From assembly GCA_051453625.1 (NCBI GenBank), contig JBOZIK010000001.1, positions 179,264,555 to 179,328,554 of the forward strand: DNA of 64,000 bases, in the 5' to 3' direction. Of this stretch, positions 47,038 through 61,900 are shown piece by piece. Each line of letters starts with the position of its first letter. Position 1 is the stretch's first letter. The DNA is from Welwitschia mirabilis (Eukaryota > Gnetophyta > Gnetopsida > Welwitschiales). The translations under genes were made by a program, and so were the position numbers. A model generated the notes under the pieces. The model ran no database searches and had not been told where the DNA came from. It worked only from the letters and a program-made list of their open reading frames with translations.

Positions 47038-49611
47038 TGTGTCTCCTAGAGATATATACCTTGCACTGCTGTTGCAGATTGCCGTATGCTTGTTTTCTTT
47101 CTGCTCTCTGGATTTTCAGAAGGGATTTTTTAACCAGTGAATAGGTGTGAATTCTTCTTTTTAAAAAAGCTTTTTTCATTTTCTGTAATATTTTGAGATT
47201 CTGAATTGAATCGCTGCAACAAATTTTATAACAAAAGTTTCGGAATTATCAGTTTGTTATTCCCAAGCTATTACAGTTTTGTAGACGATCGTTTGCAGGA
47301 ATGATTTGGCTGTCGTACATTCCAATCTGTTAGATTCCAACAGTAGAAAGTTCTTTCTGCCTTGTGGATTTTCAATTCATTTCCCAAACAGATTTCCTGC
47401 AGTAAAAGTCCAGATATCTCATCCAGTCTGGGCATGTAAATCAGGTCTGAAAACTTGACTCAAACACGACAATCCCTGGTGAATTGCAGCAGTCTGTAAA
47501 ACTCAGTGGTGAATCTTATCCATTCAGATTATTGCAATATTCCTCCAGGTTTAAAAACCATTGAAACAGACTTGTGGGATCTAAAATCTCTGGAACTTAA
47601 CTTTATTGCCCTAACTTTTCAAAAAGCAAATGGCTACATAGGAATGCGGTTCATGTATATGATTGGCTTTTTTCATTTATTTTTTTTGGGATGTTTGGGC
47701 AGCCCCAAACAAATCCCACATGAACCTGTAGCAGTAGGCATAGACATGGCCCTACAAAATGCGACCCTCTTCTTCCATACGGTAATGTCTTTTGAGAGAG
47801 AAAGAGAAAAAAAGAAGAAGGTTTTTTATTCCATTCATATCCCATGATTTGCCTTCTTTTCATTTTTCTTCTTAAGAGAATCATAGCAATAGTATGTGGT
47901 TCTTGTCCCATTCACATTTCATGTTAAAGGACAGTTATCAGAAAATAAAATAATACCAATTAGGGTGGATGCAACAAATGTAAGAAAAACATAAGCTTTC
48001 ACTATGATTGACCTTTAATGGTGACAAGGAAAATTTAAAAGCAATTCTCTATTTAAAAATATTATATGTAAATCTTGAGATTTATAAATTATATCTATAA
48101 ATATCTTTGTTACTAATTCTTTCATTTTTGCATAGAGTATTCTTATTAGTATAGCTACTTCTATCAAAACAAGAAGTAACGTTAAAAAGTCTTTTTTCTT
48201 TAAAAAAAAATCTTGAAAGAGTATTATATTAATAAAATTTAACCTATAAATGAATGAGTATAGTATTTTCTAAGGAAAGCTTTAGTTCATAGAAAATGGT
48301 AGCATTTTACCATTAGGGTATAGACTTGATTGTTAATTCTTTAGATTAGGAAGAAATAGAGATTTTGTGCATCACACTTTATTTCATGAATGTTTTCTCA
48401 ACACAAATATAACTTTTGAAAGTGAGTATAAATTAAAAACAACTATTTTCAACAAGCATTAAAGAGATTCAAATATTAATGTGAGCATTACTTTCATAGT
48501 GCTACACTTTTTTTGTATGAATAAATAAGCATCCAAAAGATTAAATAAGGTGGACTCAAAAACTGAAATACAAAAGGTATTTAGTTGATATTTTTACCTC
48601 TTTATGGTTTCTATTAAATGATAGGCATTAGAATTTAAAAATTCAGATATAGTTAAAAAAGCTCATAGTTTATTCCATGCCCCTTAATACAAGGAATATA
48701 GATAATGGAAAATATGTATTGTAGAATATTAACGCATATGCATGCAAATTCCACCATAACACATTCATTCTTTTATTAGAAGATCAATATAATTTATCTT
48801 ACTTGTGGAAATATTTGTATGGGGAATCTTTAGTTTCACTGATGTCATGTTGAAGATTAAGAGTTGTATGTTGGTCTCATCTTGCTTCTTTTTAATATTT
48901 TTATTGGGATTAAATGTTGATTTTGTTACTGAGATACACTCTAAGGTTCTTATTTGTCATTGAAAAAATTTTGTATTTCTTTTAGTTGTTTTTATAGCCA
49001 ATTTTCCTCTCATTGTAAAATAAAAATAAATATATTTAATCTTGCTTGAAACTTTAACATGAGATATTGAGGTCCTTATGAAGAGCTTTTCAAGACGGTT
49101 TTCTCTATTTGTTAAATTTAGCATAATAAAAAATAATTATATCTTAAGAATTATGTTACATTCACTTTATTCTTTTTTATAATTTTTTTGATAGTGAAAA
49201 TTAAGCTCTAAATATCTTATTTACTTTATTGATTATTATTAGCATTATTATTAGTTGATTCTCATTAGTTCTTTTGTAGATCAAATTTTATTTAAACATT
49301 TTCTAAAGTTCTCAATACTTTTCCATAAGGAGTATCTTTCCATGATTTTGTGATAAAAAAGAATTTCACTTTCTCTTGCATACTATACTTGAAATTTAAA
49401 TATTTAATCAACTAAAACTAACAAACTATGTTTTCCAAATAAATCCATGATTATTGATGTAAGAATTTACAACCCACTCCATCTTCCTCTTATTAGTACA
49501 CTGTGTCCAAATAACTTATCCTCTTATTTTATATTTTTCTATTAGAAATATTAATTAGTTTTTCCTTGTTTATTTTTGTCAATTAATAATATTAGAAGAT
49601 ATAGTCCTCAA
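47038..49611. other. Non-coding sequence downstream of the acidic gene
   Basis: 47217-50165 is homologous to 50266-53215. A plus-strand frame of about 100 codons at 47506-47847 (also at 50524-50748) shows no recognised family and decays between copies. From 47850 onward the sequence is AT-rich with no feature seen. Confidence 0.4.
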
Positions 49612-49795
49612 CTGATTTTTCTAGTGTTAAAGTTAAAACACCCTAAACCTGAGGGTCTTAGGTTCACACCCCTACATCAGCAAGAGAGTATATTTGAAGA
49701 TTTTCATGATCCTAAGTGCTTCTAGGCATTGTATGATACAACCAACCCACCTATCATTAGCCTCAAAAAACACATAATTAAAGAAAAAAAAAGCA
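49612..49795 (+). mobile_element. tRNA-derived SINE-like repeat, copy 1
   Basis: This repeat has a Pol III internal promoter-like pair: an A-box-like TAGTGTTAAAG (49622-49632) and a B-box-like GGTTCACACCC (49661-49671) spaced as in tRNA genes. About 110 bp of body follow, and then an A-rich tail near 49780-49795. It cannot fold as a complete tRNA. Target duplications were not clear. Boundaries are approximate. Confidence 0.55.
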
Positions 49796-52621
49796 AAAAG
49801 AGGAGATGTACAGTTCATATTATAATGTATAAACTATAAATTTTATAATATTATTTTTAATTAACTAATTTCTTTCAAAAACTTATGTTTTGTAATAAAT
49901 TGTAACATATATAACATAAATATAAAATAATATAATAAATATGTTAGGATCAAGATGGTTTATTATATTTCTCCCAATTCTTAGAGCTTTCAGAAATAGA
50001 TTCTAAATAGTTTTGAACTTCATTTAATGCAAGGTTTGAAAAACTACCCCTACACATTATTTTTACTAATTGCTTATTTTTTGAGAATAACCCCTCATAG
50101 AAGAAATTGATAATCCTACCTAGTTCATATCCATGTTAGAGGCATTTTTACAAAAGATCCTTAAANNNNNNNNNNNNNNNNNNNNNNNNNNNNNNNNNNN
50201 NNNNNNNNNNNNNNNNNNNNNNNNNNNNNNNNNNNNNNNNNNNNNNNNNNNNNNNNNNNNNNNNNGCAACAAATTTTATAACAAAAGTTTCGGAATTATC
50301 AGTTTGTTATTCCCAAGCTATTACAGTTTTGTAGATGATGGTTTACAGGGAATGATTTGGCTGTCGTACATTCCAATCTTTTAGATTCCAACGGTAGAAA
50401 GTGCTTTCTGCCTTGGTGATTTTCAATTCATTTCCCACATCCTGTCTGGCCATGTAAATCAGGTCTGAAAACTTAACTCAAACACGACAATCCCTGGTGA
50501 ATTGTAGCAGTCTGTAAATCTCAGTGATAGATCTTATCCATTTAGATTATAGTAATATTTTTGCAGGTTTAAAAACCATTAAAATAGACTTGTGGGATCT
50601 AAAATCTCTGGAACTTAACTTTATTGTCCTAACTTTTCAAAAAGCAAATGGCTACATAGGAATGCGGTTCGTGTATATGATTGGATTTTTTCATTTTTTT
50701 TTGAGGGATGCTTGGGCAGCCCCAAACAAATCCCACATGAACCTGTAGCAGTGGGCATAAACATGGCCCTACAAAATGCAACCCTCTTCTTCCATATGGT
50801 ACTTAGAGTTTTAATGTCTTTTGGGAGGGGGGAAAAACAGGTATTTTATTCCATTCATATCCCATGATTTGCCTTCTTTTTATTTTTCTTCTTAAGAGAA
50901 TCATAGCAATAGTATATGGTTCTTGTCCCATTCACATTTCATGTTAAAGGAGAGTTATCAGAAAATAAAATAATACCAATTAGGGTGGGTGCAAGAAATG
51001 TAAGATTTCACTATGGTTGACCTTTAATGGTGACAAGAAAAATTTAAAAGTAATTCTCTATTACAAAATATTATATGAAAATCTTGAGATTCATAAATTA
51101 TATTTATAAATATCTTTGTTACTAATTCCTTCATTTTTACATACAGTATTCTTATTAGTATAGCTACTTCTATCAAGACAAGAAGTAACGTTAAAAAGTC
51201 TTTTTTTCTTTAAAAAAAAGTAAATCTTGAAAGAGTATTATATTAATAAAGTTTAACCTATAAATAAATGAGTATAGTATTTTCTAAGGAAAGATTTTAG
51301 TTTATGGAAAATGTTAGCATGTTACCATTAGGGTATAGACTTGATTGTTAATTCCTTAGATTAGGAAGAAATAGAGATTCTGTGCACCACGCTTTATTTC
51401 ATGAATGTTTTCTTAGCATAAATATAACTTTTAAAAGTGAGTATAAATTAAAAACAAGTATTTTCAACAAGCATTCAAGAAATTCAAATATTAATGTGAG
51501 CATTACTTTCATAGTGCTATACTTTTTTTTCATGAATAAATGAGCATCCAAAATATTAAATAAGGTGGACTCAAAAATTGAAATACGAAAGGTATCTAGT
51601 TGATATTTTTACCTCTGTATGGTTTCTATTAAATGATAGGCATTAGAATATACAAATTCAAATATAGTTAAAAAAGATCATAGTTTATTCCATGCCCCTT
51701 AATACAAGGATAATAGATAATGGCAAATATGTATTGTAGAGTATTAATGCATATGCATGCAAATTCCACCATAACACATTCATTCTTTTAGTAGAAGATT
51801 AATATAATTTAGCTTGCTTGTGGAAATATTTGTATGGGAATCTTTAGTTTCACCGATGTCATGTTGAAGATTAAGAGTTGTATGTTGGTCTCATCTTACT
51901 TCTTTTTACTATTTTATTGGGATTAAATGTTGATTTTGTTACTGAGAGACACTCTAAGGTTCTTATTTTTCATTGAAAAAATTTTGTATTTTTTTTAGTT
52001 GTTTTTATAGCCAATTTTCCTCTTATTATAATACAGACATAAATATACTTAATCTTGCTTGAAACTTTAACATGATATATTGAGGTTCTTATGAAGAGCT
52101 TTTCAAGAAGTTTTTCTCTAATTGTTAACTTTATCATGATAAAAAATAATTATATCTTAATAATTACGTTACATTCATTTTATTCTTTTTTATAATTTTT
52201 TAATAGTGAAAATCGAGCTCTAAATATCTTATTTACTTTATTCATTATTGTTAGAATTATTATTAGTTGATTCTAATTACTTCTTTTGTAGATCAAATTT
52301 TATTTAAAAATTTTCTAAAGTTCTCAATACTTTTCCATAAGGAGTATCTTTTCATGGTTTTGTGACAAAAACGAATCACTTCCTCTTACATACTATCCTT
52401 GAAATTTAAATCTTTAATCAACTAAAACTACCAAACTATTTTTTTCAAAGAAATCCATGATTATTGATGTAAGAATTTAAAACCCCATCCATCTTCCTCT
52501 TATTAGTGCACTATGTCCAAATAACTTATCCTCTTATTTTATATTTTTCTATTATAAATATTAATTATTTTTTTCCTATTTATTTTTCTTAATTAATAAT
52601 ATTGAAAGATATAGTCCTTGA

Positions 52622-52803
52622 CTGATTACCCTAGTGTTAAAGTTAAAACACCCTAAACCTGAGGGTCTCAGGTTCAAACCCCTACATCAGTGAGAGAGTA
52701 TATTTGAAAATTTTCATAATCCCAAGTGCTGCTAGGCATTGTATGGCACAATCAACCAACCTATCATTAGACTCGTAAAACACATAATTAAAAAAAAAAA
52801 AAG
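52622..52803 (+). mobile_element. tRNA-derived SINE-like repeat, copy 2
   Basis: Same repeat at the homologous position of the next segment. A-box-like TAGTGTTAAAG is at 52632 and a near-consensus B-box GGTTCAAACCC at 52671-52681, with a run of about 13 A at the end. Being at the same site in both segments, it predates their divergence or reflects the same insertion seen twice. Confidence 0.58.
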
Positions 52804-54690
52804 GAAAGAAAAAGTGAAAAGAAGAGATGTATAGTTCATATTATAATGTATAAAATATAAATTTTATATAAATTACATTTTATAATATTGTTTTTAATTA
52901 ACTAATTCTTTTAAAAATTTATGTTTTGTAATAAATTATAACATATATAACATAAATATGAAATAATATAATAAATATGTTGGGATCTAGATGATTTATT
53001 AGATTTTTCCCAATTCTTAGAGCTTTCAGAAATAGATTCTAAATAGTTTCAAACTTCATTTAATATAAGGTTTAAAAAACTATCCCTATTCATCATTTCT
53101 ACTAATTGCCTATTGTTTAAGAACAACCCCTCATAGAAGAAATTGATAATCCTACCTAGTTCATATCCATGTTAGAGGCATTTTTACAAAAGATCCTTAA
53201 AACTTTTGAATGTTTGCAAGAATGTCTAATGGTTTTTCTATTGATAAGTCATCATTTCTTGTCATAATGCATTAGTTTTATGACTTGTGAAAAATCTAGA
53301 AATGAAGGGTTTATTTAAGTCAGTCTAAGTCCAAATGGAGAGAGACTTTAATGTGTATAACTAGACTTTCATTTTTTCTTTTAAGGAAGTTAACCTCATA
53401 GTGTTCAAGGTGTTAGAAAACTAGGCTATAATTGATAGAAACCATTCTAAATCTTTTAATTGTAAGCATGGATCTTCTAATTCAAGGGCATGAAAGTGTG
53501 AAAGGAGTTAGGTAGTGAATGGCTTAAAGTCTAATTTGCATGCTATTGGTGATTGGATTGTACAGGATGATGTTCCTAGGCATTATCATTGAAGGTGATC
53601 TTTGAGAGTTTACATAGGGAATGGTTGTTAAGGAAATTAAATTAGTTTTATAATAAGTATTGACTAGCATTTCTTCTGGTTATTGGTTTAAAAAATGGAA
53701 TCATAAATTCTTTAGTAATTTTTCATTTGAGAAAGGTACATTATTATAATAAAGGTTCTAAAAGGTTAATTATGCATTTAGATTAGGTGGTGTTGATTAT
53801 TGTTGTTATTCATAAGATTATTCATGTGATTTATTTTTATAAGGAGGTCTCTATTCATTATTGTTACTAGTGTTACGGTCTATGTTTTCATTAGATAGGA
53901 TTATAACTAGTCATATTTGGTTATTATGCATTCAATCCATGTAAGATAGAAAGGTTTTAGAGGGATCTCAAGAGCAAAAATGAATTTAGTAGGATAACAA
54001 AGGCTAAAGGCAAAGACTAAGAGTACAATTCACAAGAAAGCTAATAGCGTCAATCAAGTATGATGGTGGCATCAATTGTTTGATGTTTTAGGCTTGTAGA
54101 AAAGGATAGCTTGATCATTATCATAGTGTAAAATAGTTTGAATTATAGGATGTAGAAAACAAATAGAAAAAAATGGAATCACAGAGAATTATGTAAAACA
54201 AAACCTACTAAGGAAATCCTAAATATCTTTTTGGAAAAGCTTTTTAAACAAGAATAAGAAAGTGCATGAGAACTAGACTAAACTACTAAATTAAAGATGC
54301 TATAAAAGAAAAAAAAAAAGAATAAGAAGAAGAAGGAGGTTCCTATGCATGTTTATCATTTACTGATTTTCATTACTTTGTTTATGTCATAAATCCATAG
54401 AAAATGCATTATCTCTGTAACCAGAAGGAATGATACAGTAGTATATTTATGTTGAAGCTAAAATCTTGGTAACAATGTAATAGAACTCAAAAAGATAGAC
54501 CATTTTTGATATCATTGAAAATGGATTACTACCTACCACTAGAAAGTATAGAGATATAAGGAAATGTAAAAAATACAGTAGGTTCAAGAAACACTAGACC
54601 ATTAAAGATGCAAAAAAACTAAAAATACTAAATTAAAATGCAAGAGAAATAAAAACACAATCATCCACTATAAAGTTACTATGTCATTAT

Positions 54691-54707
54691 CCTCAACAGT
54701 GATGCCA
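54691..54707 (-). other. Gypsy primer-binding site, copy 1
   Basis: Minus strand TGGCATCACTGTTGAGG. Against the tRNA-Asp-type site TGGCGCCGTTGCCGGGG it differs at 7 of 17 positions, all transitions, as expected from cytosine-methylation decay. An LTR end lies directly upstream on the minus strand. Confidence 0.62.
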
Positions 54708-55363
54708 AAGCACTATTTGATATTAGCTTGTAAAAAATTAATCAAGACTTACATTGTATCAAAATCCAAGTATTATTTAATCCATAGAAATAAATCAAGG
54801 TAGGAATAAATGATGATAATATAATAGTTATCTAAACTAGAAAAATATTTAAGAAAAAGTATAAACCAAGATTGTAATGGAAAGATTTCTAATAGTAAAA
54901 GTATTGAAGAGAGCTAACACTCAAAGTGCTAACCTAAATCTTCTAACAATGAAGAGAATGATAATTCATAATGGATTAGATCATGGTAACATTATCTCAT
55001 TGATCACATGAGGATTGTTAATATCTTTTAGTCACCTTGGTCTGTCATAGCCTAAATGTAGATATGGAAAGTAGGAAAATCATGCCTAAAGACAATTGAG
55101 TAAGATAAACTATAAATCATATCATGACCAAAAGAGACTCACTTAGAAAATTAGAATACTTAGCGAACAGGTAGCTTAATTTAAGTATTAAAAGTAAAAT
55201 GTGAATTGCAACTTGAAATCAAGGAGGAATATCTAATATATTCTATTAAAACAGTAGGAACTATAGTACATTAAAGAAAGAAAACTAATTAAGATACAAA
55301 ATCATCAAGCTAGCCATAAGGCTAGCTCAAAATAAATGGAAGAGCTTAGAAAGACATAACAAA
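54708..55363 (-). mobile_element. Ty3/gypsy LTR, 3' end of LTR only
   Basis: Homologous to 57291-57945 and 63262-63919. It carries the PBS-proximal end of the LTR and is cut by the gap at 55364. Confidence 0.6.
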
Positions 55364-57273
55364 NNNNNNNNNNNNNNNNNNNNNNNNNNNNNNNNNNNNN
55401 NNNNNNNNNNNNNNNNNNNNNNNNNNNNNNNNNNNNNNNNNNNNNNNNNNNNNNNNNNNNNNNAATTCCTTTCAAAAATTTATGTTTTGTAATAAATTGT
55501 AACATATATAACATAAATATAAAATAATATAATAAATATGTTGGGGCCTAGATGGTTTATTATATTTCTCCCAATTCTTAAAGCTTTCAGAAATAGATTC
55601 TAAATAGTTTTAAACTTCATTTAATGCAAGGTTTGAAAAAATACCCCTACTCATGATTTTTACTAATTGCCTATTGTTTGAGAACAACCCCTTATAGAAG
55701 AAATTGATAATACCACCTAGTTCATATCCATGTTAGAGGCATTTTTACAAAAGATCCTTAAAACTTTTGAATGTCTGCAAGAATGTCTCATGGCTTTTCT
55801 ATTGATAAGTTATCATTTCTTGCCTTAACGCATTAGTTTTATGACTTGTGAAAAAATTTGAAAATGAAGTGTTTATTTAAGTCAGTTCAAGTTCAAATGG
55901 AGAAAGGATTTAATGTGTATAACTAGACTTTTATTTTTTCTTTTAAGGAGGTTAATCTCATAGTGTTCAAGGTGTTAGAAAACTGGGCTATAATTGATAG
56001 CACACATTCTAATTCTTTTAAGTGTAAGTATGGATCTTCTAATTCAAGAGAAAGAAAGTGTGGAAGGACTCAGGCAGTGAATGGCTTAAAGTATAATTTG
56101 CATGCTACTGGTAGTTCGATTATACAGGATGATGTTCCTAGGCATTGTCATTGAAGGTGATCTTTGAGAGTTAACCTAGGGAATGTTTGTTAAGAAAATT
56201 AAATTAGTTTTAAAATAAGTATTGGCTAGCATTTAGGTTAGTTATTGGTTTAAAAAATGGAATTATAGATTCTTTAGTAATTTTTCATTTCAGAAAGGTA
56301 GATTATTATAATGAAGGTTCTAGAAGGCGAATTATGCATTTAGATTAGGTGCTGGTGGTTGTTGTTGTTATTCATGAGATTATTCATGTGATTTATTTTT
56401 ATAAGAAGGTATTTATTCATTATTGTTACTAGTATTTATTCATTATTGTTACTAGTATTAGGATCTATGTTTTCATTACATAGGATTCTAACTAGTCATC
56501 CTTGGTTGTTATGCATCCAATCCATGAAAGACAAAAAGGTTTTAGAGGGATCTCAAGAGCAAAAATGGATTTAGTAGGATAACAAAGGCTAGAGGAAAAG
56601 ACTCAAAGCATAACTCACAGGAAAGCCAACAGCATCAATCAAGTATAAGGATGGCATTAATTGTTTGATTTTTTAGGCTTGTATAAAAGGATAGCTTGAT
56701 CATTATCATGGCATAAAATAGTTTGGATTGTAGGATGTAGAAAACAAGTAGAAACAATGAAATCATAGAGAATTATGTAAAACAAAACCTACTAAAAAAA
56801 CCCTAAATATTTTTTTAGAAAACTTTTTAAATAAAAATAAAAAGTGCATGAGAACTAAAACTAAACTACTAAATTAAAGATGCTAGGAAAGGGAAAAAAG
56901 GAAAAAGAAGAAGGTTCTTATGCATTTTTATCATTCATTAATTTTCATTACTTTGTTTCTATCATAAATCCATAGAAAATGCATTAGCTCTATAACCAGA
57001 AAGATTGATACAATAGTATATTTACATTAAAGCTAAAATCTTGGTGATAATGTAATAGAACTCAAAAAGATAGACCACTTTTAATATCATTGAAACTAGA
57101 TTACTACCTACCACTAGAAACTATAGAGATATAAGGAAATGTAAAAAAGAAAGTATGGCTAATTCAAGTAACACTAGACCACTAAAGATGCAAGAAAACT
57201 AAAAAAACTAAATTAAAATGCAAGAGGAAAAAAAAACAATTATGTATCCATTGTAAATCCACTATGTAATTAT

Positions 57274-57290
57274 CTTTGATAGTGGTGCCA
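57274..57290 (-). other. Gypsy primer-binding site, copy 2
   Basis: Minus strand TGGCACCACTATCAAAG. It matches the tRNA-Asp-type site at 9 of 17 positions with all differences transitions. It lies next to the LTR that ends near 57294. Confidence 0.62.
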
Positions 57291-58943
57291 AAGTGCTATT
57301 TCAGATCAACTTGTAAAAAATTAATCAAGACTCACATTGTGTCAAAATCCAAGTGTCATTTAATCCATAGGGATAAATCAAGGTAGGAATAAATAATGAT
57401 AATATAATAGTTCTCTAAAATAGAAAAATATTTAAGGAAAAGTGTAAACCAAGATTGTCATGAAAATAGTAAAAGTATGAAAGAAAACTAACACTCAAAG
57501 GACCAACCTAAATCTTCTAACAATGAAGACAATGACAATTGATAATGGATCAAATCATGGTAACATTATCATATTGATCACATGAGGAGTGTTAATATAT
57601 TTTAGTCACCTTGATCTGTCATAGCCTAAATGCAAGTATGAAAAGTAGGAAAATCATGTATACAGACCATTGAGTAAGATAAACTATAAATCAAACCATG
57701 ATCAAAAGAGACTCACTCAAAAAATTAGAACACTTAGCAAACATATATCTTCATTCAAGCATTAAAAGTACAATGTGAATTGCAACTTGAAATCAAGAAG
57801 GAATATCTAATATATTTTATTAAAATAATAGGGACTATAGTACATTAAAGAAAGAAACCTAATTATAATACAAAATCATCAAGCTAGCCTTAAGGCTAGT
57901 CCACGATGAATGGAAGAGCTTAGAAAGACATAACAAAGAATCTACACACTAAGGAGTACAACAATTTTTCCACTAAAATATTGTTATAATGTGGAAATAA
58001 CAATACTTATTTTATTTATAAATATGTAAAAAATATAAAAAATATATTGGCAATGTGTTGTAAATGAGCCAAGTCATTAAAAATGATATTTATAAAAGCT
58101 TAGTAAAGAACTAACTAAGATGATCACATATTCAACCAATTTAGTTTATCATATATTGACAAGATCATTCTTAAGAATAATTAACCTAGATATCTTAAGT
58201 TGAAGATTCTTAGTAAAAGCACAAATGAGAGATTGTATACATAAAATACAAGAAGGGGAAAACACACTAGAAGTACTCAAAAATAATGCTAGATAACACC
58301 TATTTATAAGTGTTGTTATATTCTAATATGTACTAGCTATAAACATGGGAGAAAAGAAATAAAGAAAAGGAAAAACTACTTTTTTATCCAATATAATAAT
58401 GCATCACACTTCAAGATAGCTTTACAGCTTAATCTCAATTTTGTATTATGATCATGAAAAATGATGATTAAAGTTCTTTCTTTTGAAACTAATACTAGAG
58501 TTGTAAAGACATTTACCACTATTTTTAAAATGTGCTAAAGCTTTTTATCTTTTAAATCCTTAGCTTTTTAGCCCTCTCTTCTATTATTTCTAATTTCTTC
58601 CCTCCTTTTAAAGATCCTTCTCTTCCTCTATTTTTGGATTTTATCCTTGTCCTTCCTTTTTTCTCTAGTTTTTTCTCTTCTTACTCCATTAAAGTAGTTG
58701 CATGGGAGTAGTGGTTCCATTTTTTAGCTATTTTATTACCTCTCCTATATTTTCCTATGAAGTGATGTTTTCTTACATTTATAAAGATACAATAATTCTT
58801 AAAACATCATATAGATAAATATAGTAAATATTACCAGGTAATAACTAGCTAAAATATTAAGCTAATATTAAGAAACATAGATTTGTTAACATAACAAAAT
58901 ATCATAATAACATGATTTATGTACATGATATTTTGGCTCATCA
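57291..58943 (-). mobile_element. Ty3/gypsy (Tat/Athila-like) LTR, complete
   Basis: On the minus strand the LTR starts TGATGAGCC at 58943, directly after a polypurine-type tract (AAGCTTAAGTTTGGAGAAAC, 58944-58963). It ends near 57294 just before the primer-binding site, giving about 1.65 kb. A start beginning TGATGAGCC after an AAGTTTGG tract, with a TGGCGCC-type primer site, is characteristic of plant Tat/Athila Ty3/gypsy elements. Both a polypurine tract and a primer-binding site abut this one LTR, so internal sequence lies on both sides. Confidence 0.68.
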
Positions 58944-58961
58944 GTTTCTCCAAACTTAAGC

Positions 58962-61900
58962 TTTTGTTAGCCCCTTAACAAAATACAAAATGTTTTACTT
59001 ATTTACTATCATTTTAAAAATAAAAAATAACCTTGAGGAAATTCTTATTTTTTGGACTGTTTCATTGATTAACTTAATTGCTTTTGTTGTTTGAAGTTCT
59101 GCATTACTTTTCTTTGTTCTTATTGAAGATTTGAATCATCTAGATTTATAGATTTATCTTCTTCCAAAATTAGAGTTTTCCAAATCTTGATCCTTTTTTT
59201 CTTCCTGTTCATTTAAAAGAAGCCCTTGTCACCTATGTTTCACTTCTTATTCTTAGTGTAGATGGATCCTTTTGTCTAATAAATTGGGGGTTTTGTAGAA
59301 GATCATACAATGATAGGTATTAGGCTAGCTTCTTCTTTAATTTCTTATCTAGAAATTTTTCCAAAAGGAATGGTCTAAATTTCAAAAGTATCAGCTATTT
59401 ATATTTTTGAAAATATATCAACAAAGAAAACTCTTATCTTATTTATATTAATTATTATTCTTTTATAAATAATCTTAAAGTGATGTATATCCTGAGATAA
59501 AACTCCAAATAGACTTGTGTCCTCTTTACATTCTTCCATTATCTTATTCAACCTGATAACTATGATATCCATTAAATTTCTTGTCTAATCCATAAATATA
59601 TTAATTCTTTTTTATCAAAATCATTCTATAATTTTTGTAAATGATGACATAATGCTTCAAAAATTTGACATACTTTAAACTAATCCCCTGAATTTTTCTA
59701 TATTATATTTTGAATTTTTTCTTGAAAACTATCTATAAAATCATATAATTTCTATGGATAATAATCTAAAATTTGAGGAACTACCAATTATTTAAAATTA
59801 AGATCTATTCTTTTATCAAGTTAAGCCTCCATCGTACAGTCTTAATGTAAGAGCTGCAGATTCTATTTCTCTAAATTTTAAATAATTTTTTAGGTAGATT
59901 TTGAGGAGATTAATCTAATATTCTTCCTTAATTTAATTAAGGATTGCTTCATATAGTCCTTCAATTTTAAATCTACCCTATTAAATCACTTTTTAAATCT
60001 TCCTTTGATTCAGTAGAAAGAGAATAAAAAATTAAGTTAAATTGATTTTCTTCAAATTAACTTCTATTTGGTTGTTTGTTTATTATTTTAATAAAATTTT
60101 GGAATTCTTTATTTATTTTTTATAATATGGGATTAAAAGTATAATAAGCACTTTGTTGAGTAGGTGCTTGCATTTTTTTGACTTGGTCATCCTTGATTTT
60201 TCACATAAGTTTAGTGTTTTCCTCCTTAAACTACTAAATGATTCTTTTGTTAGCTTCTAAGTGGGTTTGGAAAGTATTTGTGTTATTGAATGCCTCAATC
60301 CACTTTTGTTTATAGCTCTTTGCATAAACCTATATTTTCATGTATTTTTTATTAATTCCTTATAGTCTAGCACAAATTTTCTTAGGATATTACTTATTTA
60401 GAGGAAAGGGTTCTTCATTGTAAATAAATGTGATGAACTTTTATTACCACTCAATATGCTTTGCATTATGTCTTTTTATTATGTTTAGGATTTGTAATAA
60501 GGAGACTAATATTTTAGGTTCTTCTCTTAATTCATTCTCTAGAGCATTCTTTTCCTTCAAGATTATCTCCAACTCAACTATCCTTGGATAGGCCCTTGCA
60601 ATTTCTCCATCATGCTTTAATAGAGATCTGAGAATTAAATTTTAGATAAATGATTTTCAACATCCTTTTCTAATCTAATATTTTTTTCTTTTCTTCCTCT
60701 AAGTATTTCCTTAGGAATGGATTTTACATGTAGAGGTAAGAATTTTGATTTTTTTAAAAGTGAAAGATCTTCCTTTTAATCAAGGAAAAGCTACATTTCT
60801 TTTGTAAATGTGTTTAAAAAATTATAGAAACTATCAAATTTATCTTCTTCTAAAGCCTTTGTGAATTATTTAGGTGGATAAATTATTTTGGTAATTGTTT
60901 CACAATGGATTGATTATATGCAATTCTTCTATCTCTATAGATAGTAATTTAGTATAGAGCAAAAGAGTTAAAGTACTAGGTTCCCATTATTTATGTTGAT
61001 CCTTAAGGATACTCAATTCTTAAACTTCAAATAGTGACTGACATGTTATTTTAATATGCTCTTTCTTTCTGTTATTAGGAATCCTCATGATTACTAAGGA
61101 GAATCCCAAACTAGTAACTCTTGAAGCTCTAACTTTCATCATTTTTATAATATGTTTTAAAATTTCTTGAAAACTTCCTTTTATGATATTCACATTCTTT
61201 GGTTTTATGATATATTTTATTACTTTAAACATATATAATCTTGGTATCATCAGATATTTTTGTTTATTTAAGATAGATATTAGGTTTTTTGCTAATATAA
61301 AAAAGAGGATAAAAAGTTTAGGTTCCAAATTTTTACTTATTAGAATCCTTCCATTAATGGTGGTTCTTCCCAACATATTCAAACTTAATTTAGTGTCCTC
61401 TTTCCTATTAGTTTGTTTAACTAATATTCCTCCATTTGATAAATTCAATATTCTTTAAAGGTCTTCTTTGAAAAATGAAATTCTTATGCTAAAAATAATA
61501 GTCTCGAGTAATTCTACCTCAGTAAACTCTAAAAGTTTGTAGAATTCAAAAATTGTCTTCAAGTTATTCCCTTCTTGGATTATTAACTAATTGTACCATT
61601 CTAATTTGATTATTTGATGTTTAAAATTTATGAGACATGGATCTATAAGGATTTCTATAAAATATAAGAAATATAGGATTCTATATTCTAATAAAATTAA
61701 ATTTTCTTTGGTTGTTTGTTTATTATTTTTATAAAATTTTAGGCTTCTTTATTTATTTTTGATAATATGAAACTAAAAGTAGAATAATCACTTTATTGAT
61801 TAGGTGCTTGCATTTTTTTTTAACTTAATCATCCTTGATTTTTTACCTAAGTTTAGTGTTTTCCTCATTAAACTACTAAATAATCCTTTTGTTAGCTTGT

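Larger units (their letters stand above)
53388..56160 (+). other. Duplicated coding-like stretch in the gypsy region
   Basis: At 55949-56155 the plus strand is open (VLENWAIIDSTHSNSFKCKY, GRTQAVNGLKYNLHATG, IIQDDVPRHC). The homologous 53388-53600 has the same frame with stops. It is preceded by a pyrimidine-rich TTTTCTTTTAAG like a splice acceptor. The family was not recognised. It may be a captured exon within the retroelement or a relic of an older gene. Confidence 0.3.

Noticed and set aside
49622-49671. tRNA gene
   Set aside because: Box A and B resemblances exist, but no cloverleaf can be formed and the body continues to an A-rich tail, so a SINE is more likely.
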